From positions 1,309,001 through 1,373,000 of the forward strand of contig NZ_CP162487.1 of the NCBI RefSeq assembly GCF_041240605.1: a DNA stretch of 64,000 nt, written 5' to 3'. The DNA is from Xanthomonas sp. DAR 80977 (GTDB lineage: Bacteria; Pseudomonadota; Gammaproteobacteria; Xanthomonadales; Xanthomonadaceae). The number at the start of each line of letters is the position of its first letter. The first letter of the stretch is position 1. The notes below the pieces were generated by a model, which saw only the letters and a program-made list of their open reading frames with translations, was not told the origin of the DNA and made no database searches. Below, piece by piece: positions 8,818 through 16,881 of this stretch. Both the position numbers and the translations under genes were made by a program.

Positions 8818-10335
8818 GTGGAATCGATCATCACTGCATTGAACGGCTTGATCTGGAGCAAGGCGCTGATCTTCATGTGCCTGGCGGCCGGCCTGTACTT
8901 CACCATCCGCACCCGCTTCATGCAGGTGCGCGGCTTCGTCGAGATGCTGCGGCTGACCATCGGCGGGCAGAAATCCGATGCCGGCGTGTCCTCGTTCCAG
9001 GCGCTGGCGATGTCGATGGCCGGGCGCATCGGCATCGGCAACATCGCCGGCGTGGCCACCGCCATCGCCTTCGGCGGGCCGGGCGCGATCTTCTGGATGT
9101 GGGTGATGGGCTTCTTCGGCGCCTCCACCTCGTACATCGAATCGACCCTGGCGCAGATCTACAAGGTCAAGGACGCCGACGGCCGCTACCGCGGCGGCCC
9201 GGCCTACTACATCGAAAAGGCGATGGGGCTGAAGTGGTACGCGCTGCTGTTCGCCATCGCCACCATCGTCGCCACCGGCTTCCTGATGCCCGGCGTGCAG
9301 GCCAATGCGATCGCCGACAGCGTGGTCAACGCTTGCCGCGGCGGCCCGTTGTGCGGCCCGCTCGACGGGGTGTGGATGGGCCTGCCGGCGGTGCAGGCGC
9401 TGAAGCTGGGCATCGGCGTGGCGGTGGCGCTGCTGCTGGCGGTGATCATCTTCGGCGGGGTCAAGCGCATCGCCAACTTCGCCGAGATCGTGGTGCCGTT
9501 CATGGCGCTGGGCTACATCCTGATGGCGGTGGTGGTGATGGTGCTCAACGCCGAACGGGTGCCGGAGATGTTCGCGATCATCTTCCGCAGCGCGTTCGGC
9601 GCGCACGCCGCGTTCGGCGCGCTGCTCGGCCTGGCGGTGGAGTGGGGGGTCAAGCGCGGCATCTACGCCAACGAGGCCGGGCAGGGCACCGGCCCGCACG
9701 CCGCGGCCGCGGCCGAGGTCTCGCATCCGGCCAAGCAGGGCTACGTGCAGGCCTTCGCGATCTACTTCGACACGATGATGGTGTGCACCGCGACCGCGTT
9801 CCTGATCCTGGCCACCGGCAAGTACAACGTGTATGCGCCGGACGGCGGCGAGCACCTGTTCGCCGGCCTGCGCGGCGTGCAGGAAGGCCCGGGCTACGCG
9901 CAGGCCGCGGTGGACGCGATCCTGCCCGGCTGGGGCGCCGGCTTCGTGGCGCTGGCGCTGTTCTTCTTCGCCTTCACCACGATCATGGCCTATTACTACA
10001 TGGCCGAGACCAACCTCAGCTACGTCAACGGCAACCGTCGCCGCCCGCTCAGCGTGCTGGTGCTGCGCCTGGGCATCCTCGGCATGGTGGTGTTCGGCGC
10101 GTTCCACGACGCCAAGCTGGCGTGGTCGCTGGGCGACATCGGCGTGGGCCTGATGGCCTGGCTCAACATCATCGCCATCCTGATCCTGCAGAAGCCGGCG
10201 CTGCTGGCGCTGCGCGACTACGAGCGGCAGAAGAAGGCCGGCCTGGACCCGGTGTTCGATCCGCTGCCGCTGGGCATCAAGAACGCCGATCTGTGGCGCG
10301 AGCGGTTGTTGCAGGCGCCGCCGCGCGGCGACTGA
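8818..10335 (+). CDS. Sodium:alanine/glycine symporter (AGCS family)
   Basis: This 505-residue inner-membrane protein belongs to the AGCS family, which takes up alanine or glycine with sodium. It has about ten hydrophobic segments. The family-typical blocks AGRIGIGNIAGVATAIAFGG and YANEAGQGTGPHAAAAAEV are clear, and length and layout match AlsT/DagA-type proteins. The start is a GTG giving VESIITAL; the gene is alone on its strand and converges with the secreted protein gene at 10435. Confidence 0.9.
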   Translation: MESIITALNGLIWSKALIFMCLAAGLYFTIRTRFMQVRGFVEMLRLTIGGQKSDAGVSSFQALAMSMAGRIGIGNIAGVATAIAFGGPGAIFWMWVMGFFGASTSYIESTLAQIYKVKDADGRYRGGPAYYIEKAMGLKWYALLFAIATIVATGFLMPGVQANAIADSVVNACRGGPLCGPLDGVWMGLPAVQALKLGIGVAVALLLAVIIFGGVKRIANFAEIVVPFMALGYILMAVVVMVLNAERVPEMFAIIFRSAFGAHAAFGALLGLAVEWGVKRGIYANEAGQGTGPHAAAAAEVSHPAKQGYVQAFAIYFDTMMVCTATAFLILATGKYNVYAPDGGEHLFAGLRGVQEGPGYAQAAVDAILPGWGAGFVALALFFFAFTTIMAYYYMAETNLSYVNGNRRRPLSVLVLRLGILGMVVFGAFHDAKLAWSLGDIGVGLMAWLNIIAILILQKPALLALRDYERQKKAGLDPVFDPLPLGIKNADLWRERLLQAPPRGD

Positions 10336-10382
10336 CGGCGGCACGATCGCCCTGCCGCGTTGCGCTGGGCAAACGCCGCGAT

Positions 10383-10411
10383 GCCGCCGCCGGCAGGAAG
10401 CCGGTGGCGGC
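10383..10411. terminator. GC-rich hairpin between convergent genes
   Basis: A 12-pair stem (GCCGCCGCCGGC with a near-perfect partner) and five-base loop lies in the 99-base gap between the convergent symporter and secreted-protein genes. There is no T-run on either side, so it is only a possible bidirectional terminator. Confidence 0.35.
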
Positions 10412-10434
10412 GTGTCCCGTGCGGCAATGCGCGA

Positions 10435-11484
10435 TCAGTACGAGATCCGCGTCGAGGTCGCGGTGATGTCCAGGGCGTAGTTGCATTGCGGGTCGACCTG
10501 GGAGCTGTCGCTGATCGACTCCCACGGCGGCGAGGTCACCCGGTTGAAGTTGCGGTCGTAGACCGCGATGCCGCTGAAGGTGATCGTGCCGCTGCTCGGA
10601 TACTGGTCGCAGCTGTCCACCGAATACACCTCCAGCGCGCCTCCCACCACCAGGTCCGGATTGCCGTAGGGCACGCTGGTCAACCTGACGCTTTGCCCGC
10701 TGGTGACATTGCGGGTGTCGATGTTCCATTTGGAGCAGGCCACGCCTGCGGCGCACGTCGAGTAAGTGTCTCCCACGATCTGGTCGCCGGGCTTGGCGGC
10801 AATGAAGTCGCTGTACTGCACGGTGCCGTCCTTGCAGCAGTTCCAGCTGCTCAGGTCCCAACTGTTGTTGTAGCCGCGATAGCCCAGAACCGGTTGCAGG
10901 ATGGTGTCGCCTTGCAGGCCGGGGAAGAAGTAGATGGTCTGGTCGGCCGCATTGCGCGGGCTGGGCGGGACTTTCCAGCTGGCCACGATGCGTCCGATCG
11001 GCACGCCGGTGGTGTAGCCGGAGGCCTGGATCCAGCCCCAGTCGATGGGCTTGGCGACCGCGTGCGCGCGCGCGGCCGAGGGCATGGTGGCGCTGCGCAC
11101 CGGTTGGCCTGCGTTGCCGCGCCCATCCGGGTGCACCCGGGTGCCGTCGGCGGTGAAATTGTCCTGCGCGCAGGCCAGGGCCGGTTCGCGCCTGCCGTCG
11201 ACGCGCTGGATCGCGCCATCGGCCAGCAGCTGGTCGCCGTTGCCGATGTGCTGCACGCAGGCGGGCGCGAAGTAGCCGAACGGAGTGACCACGTAATCGT
11301 CCGGGACGCCGGCCGGCGTGTGCCCGGCGTGCAGGCTGCCGACCCGCGCGAGCCGGGCATCGGGCGCGCCATCCCGGGCCGCCGCCGACGCGGCGCCGGC
11401 CGTACCGAGCAGGGTGAGCAGCATCAATGCGGCGCTGGAACAACGACGCAGTGTCGATCGTGCGATGCAGACAGAGGATTTCAT
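10435..11484 (-). CDS. Secreted protein of unknown function
   Basis: I do not recognise this 349-residue protein. It starts with a clear Sec signal peptide (basic start, a hydrophobic run, then an ASAAA cleavage region). The mature part is rich in Trp, Tyr, Gly and Ser and holds about nine cysteines, including a CC pair, which suggests disulfide bonds and an extracellular or periplasmic place. Recurrent short motifs such as WKVPPSP, YFFPGLQG and ILQPVLGYRG suggest a beta-rich fold. No catalytic signature is visible. It stands alone, with a 585-base gap upstream. Confidence 0.7.
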   Translation of the reverse strand: MKSSVCIARSTLRRCSSAALMLLTLLGTAGAASAAARDGAPDARLARVGSLHAGHTPAGVPDDYVVTPFGYFAPACVQHIGNGDQLLADGAIQRVDGRREPALACAQDNFTADGTRVHPDGRGNAGQPVRSATMPSAARAHAVAKPIDWGWIQASGYTTGVPIGRIVASWKVPPSPRNAADQTIYFFPGLQGDTILQPVLGYRGYNNSWDLSSWNCCKDGTVQYSDFIAAKPGDQIVGDTYSTCAAGVACSKWNIDTRNVTSGQSVRLTSVPYGNPDLVVGGALEVYSVDSCDQYPSSGTITFSGIAVYDRNFNRVTSPPWESISDSSQVDPQCNYALDITATSTRISY

Positions 11485-12069
11485 TGGGATCGCCTTGTGG
11501 TGATGAGGCAGGGATGATTGCGGTGGGACCTGCTCGGCTCGACGCCGCATCCGCTGCGACTGGAGCGGCGTCTCGGTGTCGAGGCGATGCGGTCCCGCAT
11601 CGCGAAGCCGGGTGGTGCGGTCGTGGTTGTCGTCGATAGCGTCGTCCGTTGCCGTGCCGAGGAGCGGCGACGATGTGCGATCACGCAGCGGCCCGATTGT
11701 GAGAATTCGTCGCCTGTCGCCGCGAATGCGGCATGGTGCCGAGGGATGGCGAACTGCTTCACGCTCGCAATCGGGCCGGGGTTCGCCTTCCCGGTGCGCT
11801 GGGTAGACAATCGGTGCGCCGCCGCCGGACGCCGCCGCCGCGGCGGGCGGAAATGCCGGTGCCGGCCCCGCCGACCTGGCGCAGGTGCGCAGGTTCTGTC
11901 GCGGGAACGACGCCAGCCGCACCTGCGGGGCGGGGATGAGCGAAAATCGCCGGGTCGCGCCGGTGCGGCGCGTTGCCATTGCGGTCCAGGAGACCTTGCT
12001 CATGCCTCATGTCCTTTCCTTCCCGTGCGCTGCCGCCGTCGCGCGCGCGGCGCTGCCGAGCGTGCCGCG
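11485..12069. other. Gap between secreted-protein gene and RNA methyltransferase gene
   Basis: These 585 bases separate two divergent genes. I see no open frame with a recognisable product; frames present look like shadows. The part next to 11484 must hold the promoter of the secreted-protein gene, but I cannot place the boxes with confidence. Confidence 0.4.
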
Positions 12070-12897
12070 ATGAACAATCCCTGGGGCAACCGCCCGCGCG
12101 GCCCGCGCCCGCCCGCGCCGCCCGAACGCGCCGCCGCCGCACCGCGCGCGGCCGACGCCAACCGCGGCGAACTGCGCCTGTACGGACTCAACGCGGTGCG
12201 CGCGGTGTTCGCGCGCCGGCCCGAGGCGATCCGCAAGCTGTACCTGGCCGAGGCGCGGATCCCGGCGCTGCAGCCCCTGCTGAAGTGGTGCGCGGCCAAT
12301 CGCGTCGGCTACCGCGTGGTGGAGGAGGCCGATCTGAACAAGCTCGCCGCCAGCGCGCACCACGAAGGCGTGGTCGCCGACGTGGTGCGCGCCGAACCGT
12401 TGCCGCTGGCGGCGTGGCTGCAGGGATTGGCGCCGGGTCCGGCGCTGGCGTTGTGGCTGGACGGGGTCGGCAATCCGCACAACTTCGGCGCGATCCTGCG
12501 CTCGGCCGCGCATTTCGGCGCCGCGGCGATCCTGCTGCCGGACACGGCGACGCTGGCCCTGTCCGGCGCCGCGGCGCGGGTGGCCGAAGGCGGCGCCGAG
12601 GCGGTGCCGCTGGTGCGGCTGCCGCCGACCGGACACGCGCTGGCGCAATTGCGCGCGGCCGGCTTCGCGCTGGCGGCGACGCTGGTGGACGGCGGCGAGG
12701 ACGTGTTCGCCGCCGCGCTGCCGCCGCGCCTGGTCTACGTGATGGGCGCCGAGAGCGAGGGCATGGACCGGGAATTCGCGCAGGCCTGCGAACGGCGCCT
12801 GTCGATTCCGGGCAGCGGCGCAGTGGAAAGCCTCAACGTCGCCGCCGCCACGGCGGTGCTGCTCGGCGCCTGGCGCAGCCGCGTGGCCGCGTCATGA
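12070..12897 (+). CDS. SpoU/TrmH-family RNA 2'-O-methyltransferase
   Basis: This 275-residue SPOUT enzyme methylates a ribose 2'-OH in tRNA or rRNA using S-adenosylmethionine. An N-terminal substrate-binding domain (LRLYGLNAVRAVFARRPE) precedes the catalytic knot with all three family motifs: LDGVGNPHNFGAILRS near residue 129, GAESEGM near 226, and IPGSGAVESLNVAAATAVLL near 247. The start is the ATG giving MNNPWGNRP. Its stop overlaps the next gene by four bases. RlmB-like activity is possible but the target cannot be fixed from sequence. Confidence 0.88.
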   Translation: MNNPWGNRPRGPRPPAPPERAAAAPRAADANRGELRLYGLNAVRAVFARRPEAIRKLYLAEARIPALQPLLKWCAANRVGYRVVEEADLNKLAASAHHEGVVADVVRAEPLPLAAWLQGLAPGPALALWLDGVGNPHNFGAILRSAAHFGAAAILLPDTATLALSGAAARVAEGGAEAVPLVRLPPTGHALAQLRAAGFALAATLVDGGEDVFAAALPPRLVYVMGAESEGMDREFAQACERRLSIPGSGAVESLNVAAATAVLLGAWRSRVAAS

Positions 12898-14411
12898 GGC
12901 CGGCACTGCGCCGATGCCTGCCGTTGCTGTGCCTGCTGCTGGGGAGCGCGCCGCTGGCGGGGGCAGCGGTGCCTGCGGTCGCGCCTGCGCCGCAGGTGAC
13001 GCTGGCCGCCGGCACGGTACGCGGCCAATTGCAGGCCGACGGCAGCGCGCTGTTCCGGGCGATCCCGTTCGCCGCGCCGCCGACCGGCGCCAGGCGCTGG
13101 CGGGCGCCGCAGCCGCCGGCGCGCTGGCATGGCGTGCGCGACGCCAGCCAGCCGGCGCCCACCTGCGCGCAGCCGGCGATCGGCTGGAACGATGCGCTGG
13201 CGCAGCGCTCCAGCGAAGACTGCCTGTACGTGGAGGTGCAGACGCCGCGCCTGGATCCGGCGGCGAAGCAACCGGTGATGGTGTGGATCCACGGCGGCGC
13301 CAACGTGGCCGGCGGCGCCGACGTGCTGCCGTCGTCGCTGGCCCAGCAGGGCGTGGTGCTGGTCACCGTGCAGTACCGGCTGGGCGTGTTCGGCTTCCTG
13401 TCGCTGCCCGAGCTGAGCGCCGAATCCGGGCGGCACGCGTCGGGCAACTACGCCTTGCTCGACCAGATCGCGGCGCTGCGCTGGGTGCGCGACAACATCG
13501 CCCGTTTCGGCGGCGATCCGGCGCAGGTGACCATCTTCGGGCAATCGGCCGGCGCCCAGGATGTCGGCCTGCTGCAACTGTCGCCGCTGGCGAAAGAGCT
13601 GTTCCGCGCGGCGATCGAACAGAGCGGCACCGCCGGTTTCGGTTTGCCGGCGCGCAGCCTGGGCGAGAACGAGGCGCTCGGCGCGGCGATCGCGCAACGC
13701 GCCGGGATCGGTGCGGCGCAGCGCTTGCCGGCATTGCGGCGCTTGCCGGTGGCGCAGCTGTTGAAGGCGGCGCAGGGCATCGACGTGCCGGCATTGGACG
13801 ACGACGGCTACATCTGGCTGCAGGCGATCGTCGATGGCGAGGTGTTGCCACGCGCGCCGGCGGCGCTGCTCGCCGACGGCGCGCAGCAGCGGGTGCCGCT
13901 GCTGCTGGGCAGCGTGGCGCAGGAACTGACCTATGGCGGCGCCGGTGGCGCCGAGGCACGCCTGCGTCGCGATTATCCTGCCCGCGCCGCGCAGGTGCTG
14001 GCGCCGTATCGCGACGCGGCGGCAACGCCCGATCCGCGCTACGGCGCCGAGCCGATGCAGTTGGCCACCGATCTGACCTTCCGCTGCCCGGCGCTGGCGG
14101 TGGCGCGCGCGCAGGTGCGGCAGGGCGTGCCGGTCTGGCACTACGAATTCGATCTGGCCGCGCCCGGCGGCAGCGTGACCCACAGCGCCGAACTGCCGTT
14201 CGTGTTCAAGGGCCTGCCGATCGGCCAGCCGCCGCTGAACCTGCAGCGCTACTGGGCGGCATTCGCGCGCAACGGCGATCCCAATGGCGACGGCATGCCG
14301 CGTTGGCCGGCATTCGCGCCCGACCAGACCTCGCTGCGCTTCGACCAGGATGGTGCGCAGGTGGTGAGCGGCTTGCGTCGCGAGGCTTGCGCGCTGCTCG
14401 ATCTGCCGTAG
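12894..14411 (+). CDS. Type B carboxylesterase, exported
   Basis: This 505-residue alpha/beta hydrolase hydrolyses carboxyl esters. A signal peptide is followed by the type B blocks: SEDCLYVEV, the oxyanion-hole IHGGAN, the nucleophile elbow FGQSAGAQD with Ser218, and a catalytic His in HSAELPFVF near the C-terminus. The usual acid region is represented by LGSVAQEL, which is less canonical. The start overlaps the methyltransferase stop by four bases, so the two are co-translated although unrelated in function. The natural substrate is unknown. Confidence 0.88.
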   Translation: MRPALRRCLPLLCLLLGSAPLAGAAVPAVAPAPQVTLAAGTVRGQLQADGSALFRAIPFAAPPTGARRWRAPQPPARWHGVRDASQPAPTCAQPAIGWNDALAQRSSEDCLYVEVQTPRLDPAAKQPVMVWIHGGANVAGGADVLPSSLAQQGVVLVTVQYRLGVFGFLSLPELSAESGRHASGNYALLDQIAALRWVRDNIARFGGDPAQVTIFGQSAGAQDVGLLQLSPLAKELFRAAIEQSGTAGFGLPARSLGENEALGAAIAQRAGIGAAQRLPALRRLPVAQLLKAAQGIDVPALDDDGYIWLQAIVDGEVLPRAPAALLADGAQQRVPLLLGSVAQELTYGGAGGAEARLRRDYPARAAQVLAPYRDAAATPDPRYGAEPMQLATDLTFRCPALAVARAQVRQGVPVWHYEFDLAAPGGSVTHSAELPFVFKGLPIGQPPLNLQRYWAAFARNGDPNGDGMPRWPAFAPDQTSLRFDQDGAQVVSGLRREACALLDLP

Positions 14412-14473
14412 CCGTCACGCATTGCAGGCACTGTCGGCGCCCGCATGTCGGCGGCGCGGACAGTGGGGTTCAC

Positions 14474-14499
14474 CTGCAGGAGCGGCCTCGGCCGCGACA
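14474..14499 (+). repeat. REP-like unit, family B, copy 1 (single)
   Basis: A GCAGGAGCGGCCTCGGCCGCGAC-like unit matches the short palindromic repeat seen many times in this window. It stands alone in the gap after the carboxylesterase gene. Confidence 0.65.
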
Positions 14500-14720
14500 G
14501 CGTCATGGACCGTGCTCGCCGCGACCGGATTGATTCCACAGCCCATCGCAACCGACCGCGAACGCACCAAGTCGCCTCGGTCGTGTGCAACTGCTGCGTC
14601 CTTTCGGTAGACAATGGTGGCTTCGATGAGAGGCGTAAGCGGGTCGTGCTGCAAGGCGATGGAAACTATCGCCAATAAAATAGAATGCGTATCTCAATTC
14701 AACGGAAAAATTGGATGCTG

Positions 14721-14760
14721 CTATAGGGAAACTCCGAATTTCCTATAGGGTTTTTCCTAT
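14721..14760. promoter_or_regulatory. Inverted CTATAGG repeats, possible operator/promoter
   Basis: CTATAGGGAAA is followed seven bases later by its near reverse complement TTTCCTATAG, then by a further TTTTTCCTAT. The tract sits in the most AT-rich part of the gap, about 400 bases before the first cassette gene. It could be an operator or promoter element; this is inferred only from symmetry and composition. Confidence 0.3.
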
Positions 14761-15153
14761 TGCTCATGTCAATACTTCGCCACTAGCATCGGTCTCAGGG
14801 TATCGGCAGTCGAACCAGGTTCGGGGAATTCTTGCGGGATTTCTCCATGCGAGCGCAATGCCAAGGCCGCTTGGCATTCTGAGCCCGGTGACGGTTCGCT
14901 TCCTCTCGTCTCACATGGCCGGTCTGATTCGTTTCCCGCAAGAATCTGCTTTCGATCACCGGGAAGCGGGCGGACTTGCCGGGCTCGCCGATCTTGCCTG
15001 CTTTGGAGTGGCCATCAATCGAGCCGCCATGCCTGCGGTGGGCATGATCGTCGGTGGAGCGTGGAATGCGACCCTTCGGGCTTTTCGATTCGGGTCGCAG
15101 GCCTGGCATGGCTTTTCGGCAAGTTGACTCGATCTCAGGGAGGGGCCGCAAGC

Positions 15154-15615
15154 ATGAGTCGCAACGTTGTTCTTATCGGCGGCACGAGCAGCGATTCGCA
15201 CGTGGTCTCGATCTATCTCGCCGAGCTTTTCTTGAAAGAACATGGATATCGCGTGATAAACAACTCCTGCCAGAACTCCGTCGAAGAACTGCTAGGGCTG
15301 GATCGGGATTGTGACGATCTGCTCGCTGTCGTCATCGTCAACCAGAATGGACTGGCCCTGGACGATCTGCGCGAATTGAGGGCGTATAAGGCCCTGATGC
15401 CGCGAAGAGTTCCTATCATTCTGGGCGGACACTATTGGATTGGATGCGACAGGTCGGATTCCTACGTCGATCAGGTGAAGGAATGCGGGGTCGACCATCA
15501 GCTCTGTGCGATCGACGAACTGGCCCCGCTGCTGAGGGACATCGTGGAGGGCAATGCGCGGCGCGCCGCTTGCGAGGATGCCGATCTGGCAGTTGCGTTT
15601 GTTCCCGGCATGTAG
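15154..15615 (+). CDS. Glutamate mutase S-like cobalamin-binding subunit
   Basis: This 153-residue protein matches the small B12-binding subunit of glutamate (methylaspartate) mutase in size and in order of its flavodoxin-like elements. The start VLIGGTSSDSHVVS aligns with the DxHxxG motif: D14 and the cobalt-ligand H16 are kept, but Gly is replaced by S19. The SxL motif is not evident (IVNQNG at that place). The GG of the third motif is kept in ILGGHYWIG. A strong ribosome site (AGGGAGGGG) precedes the ATG. Family knowledge: this subunit carries adenosylcobalamin between two copies of the E subunit. It opens a three-gene cassette. Altered motifs may mean weaker or different B12 binding. Confidence 0.72.
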   Translation: MSRNVVLIGGTSSDSHVVSIYLAELFLKEHGYRVINNSCQNSVEELLGLDRDCDDLLAVVIVNQNGLALDDLRELRAYKALMPRRVPIILGGHYWIGCDRSDSYVDQVKECGVDHQLCAIDELAPLLRDIVEGNARRAACEDADLAVAFVPGM

Positions 15616-15717
15616 CCGTTCCAGGTCTTCGGCTGGATTCCAAGGGTTCGGTGACGCCGCTTCGCGTGCAGGAATCCCGTCGCGCCAGCAGGAATCCACA
15701 CTGTGCAGAGGCGAATA

Positions 15718-16881
15718 ATGTCGGGATTTCTGGTATTCAAATTTGGTGGATCCTCCTTCAATACGGATCATTCGTACCGGCGCATCGCTGCTCATCTTCA
15801 GCAACATGCGCGCACAGGGAGCAAAATCTGTGTTGTCGTGTCCGCCATGTCCGGGACGACCGGCGCGCTTGCCGAATTGCTGCAGTCCATATGCCCGGCA
15901 GCTAGGCCGCAAGACGTGGATGCCGTTTTGACTACCGGCGAATTGGTGTCTGCCGCGTTGCTGTGCGCCGCGCTGGCGAAAGCTGGGGTATCGTCGAGGC
16001 AAGTGAATGCCTATCAACTGGGTTGGTTGAGTACGGCGGACTTCACCCGGGCCGAATTGCTGGCCTATCCCTCGTCCGCCTTGTTGTCCGCGTTCGAAGA
16101 GGCTGACGTCGTGGTCGTTCCAGGCGGTCAGGCCATGACTGCACGTGGCGAAATCACCATGCTCGGTCGCAACAGTTCGGATCTTACCGCGCTGGTGTGT
16201 GCGAAAATCCTCCAGGTTTCCTCCGTCAGGATCTACTCCGATGTGGAGGGCATCTACACCGCCGATCCATTCAAGGTAAGCGGCGCACGGCTCATTCCGC
16301 GGTTGGGCTACGATCTGGCAGGGAAATACGCGAATGCCGGTGCGAAGGTTCTGCATCCAGGCTGCCTGGCTTTCGCGAAATCGCATTCGATCGAAATCGA
16401 GTGCGCGCACTACTGTCAGCGCAGCGATCGTGTCTATCTTGGCTCGCTGATCGCGGCGGACGGTGGAGAGAGCGTCCAACTGGTCATCTTGCCGAACGAC
16501 CACGTTCTTTGGGAAACGCCAGATCGCACGCTTTTCGAGTCGTGGAAGCGCGCTTGCAGGCGGCAGGGCGTGACCTGGTTCGAGGACAGCCGCGGCATCC
16601 ACCGTATCGTGCTCGCCGGCAACGCTTTGTCCCAGCTCGATTGGGAGGCGCCCGGCCAGGCGAACGGTCCCGATCAACGACTGCTCCTGGCGTTCGAGAG
16701 AACCGGAGAGACGGTCGTTCATCTCGTTCCGGAGCGGCATCTCGAAGAGCACGCAAACGCCGTTCACGCGGAATTGGTCCAACGCATCGACTCCACTGCG
16801 CCCAGCCGCGAACTCACCAAGTCCCGGAGTCGATTCAGTACGGTCTACCAACACGTCTCCGCCGCTGAGGGCGTATCGTGA
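15718..16881 (+). CDS. Aspartokinase-like amino acid kinase without clear ACT domains
   Basis: This 387-residue protein has an aspartokinase catalytic domain: FKFGGSSF with Lys8, VVSAMSGTT, LTTGELVSAALL, GRNSSDLTAL, YSDVEGIYTADP and GAKVLHPGC. The family phosphorylates the 4-carboxyl of aspartate. The last 130 or so residues do not show clear ACT repeats, so feedback control by lysine or threonine seems absent. The place between the two mutase-like subunits suggests 3-methylaspartate as substrate; that is inference. The start is the ATG at 15718 with AGAGG upstream (a GTG five codons earlier is open). Its TGA overlaps the next start as GTGA. Confidence 0.78.
   Translation: MSGFLVFKFGGSSFNTDHSYRRIAAHLQQHARTGSKICVVVSAMSGTTGALAELLQSICPAARPQDVDAVLTTGELVSAALLCAALAKAGVSSRQVNAYQLGWLSTADFTRAELLAYPSSALLSAFEEADVVVVPGGQAMTARGEITMLGRNSSDLTALVCAKILQVSSVRIYSDVEGIYTADPFKVSGARLIPRLGYDLAGKYANAGAKVLHPGCLAFAKSHSIEIECAHYCQRSDRVYLGSLIAADGGESVQLVILPNDHVLWETPDRTLFESWKRACRRQGVTWFEDSRGIHRIVLAGNALSQLDWEAPGQANGPDQRLLLAFERTGETVVHLVPERHLEEHANAVHAELVQRIDSTAPSRELTKSRSRFSTVYQHVSAAEGVS

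Larger units (their letters stand above)
14412..15153. other. Gap before the glutamate mutase-like cassette
   Basis: This 742-base stretch starts with a lone REP-like unit, then changes to markedly AT-richer sequence from about 14640. That change marks the left side of the segment carrying the cassette. Open frames here show no recognisable product. A cluster of CTATAGG-type inverted sequences lies at 14721-14760. No cobalamin riboswitch core is visible. Confidence 0.5.

Noticed and set aside
14760..14810. Possible cobalamin riboswitch ahead of the B12 mutase cassette
   Set aside because: A GCCACT stretch is present, but no other conserved B12-riboswitch element can be found in the leader.
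14711..15151. Open frames on both strands in the gap before the mutase cassette
   Set aside because: No ribosome site, no family features, and odd composition; probably chance.
15718..16881. Housekeeping aspartokinase for lysine or threonine
   Set aside because: The place between mutase subunits, the altered composition and the missing ACT repeats argue against this; not fully excluded.
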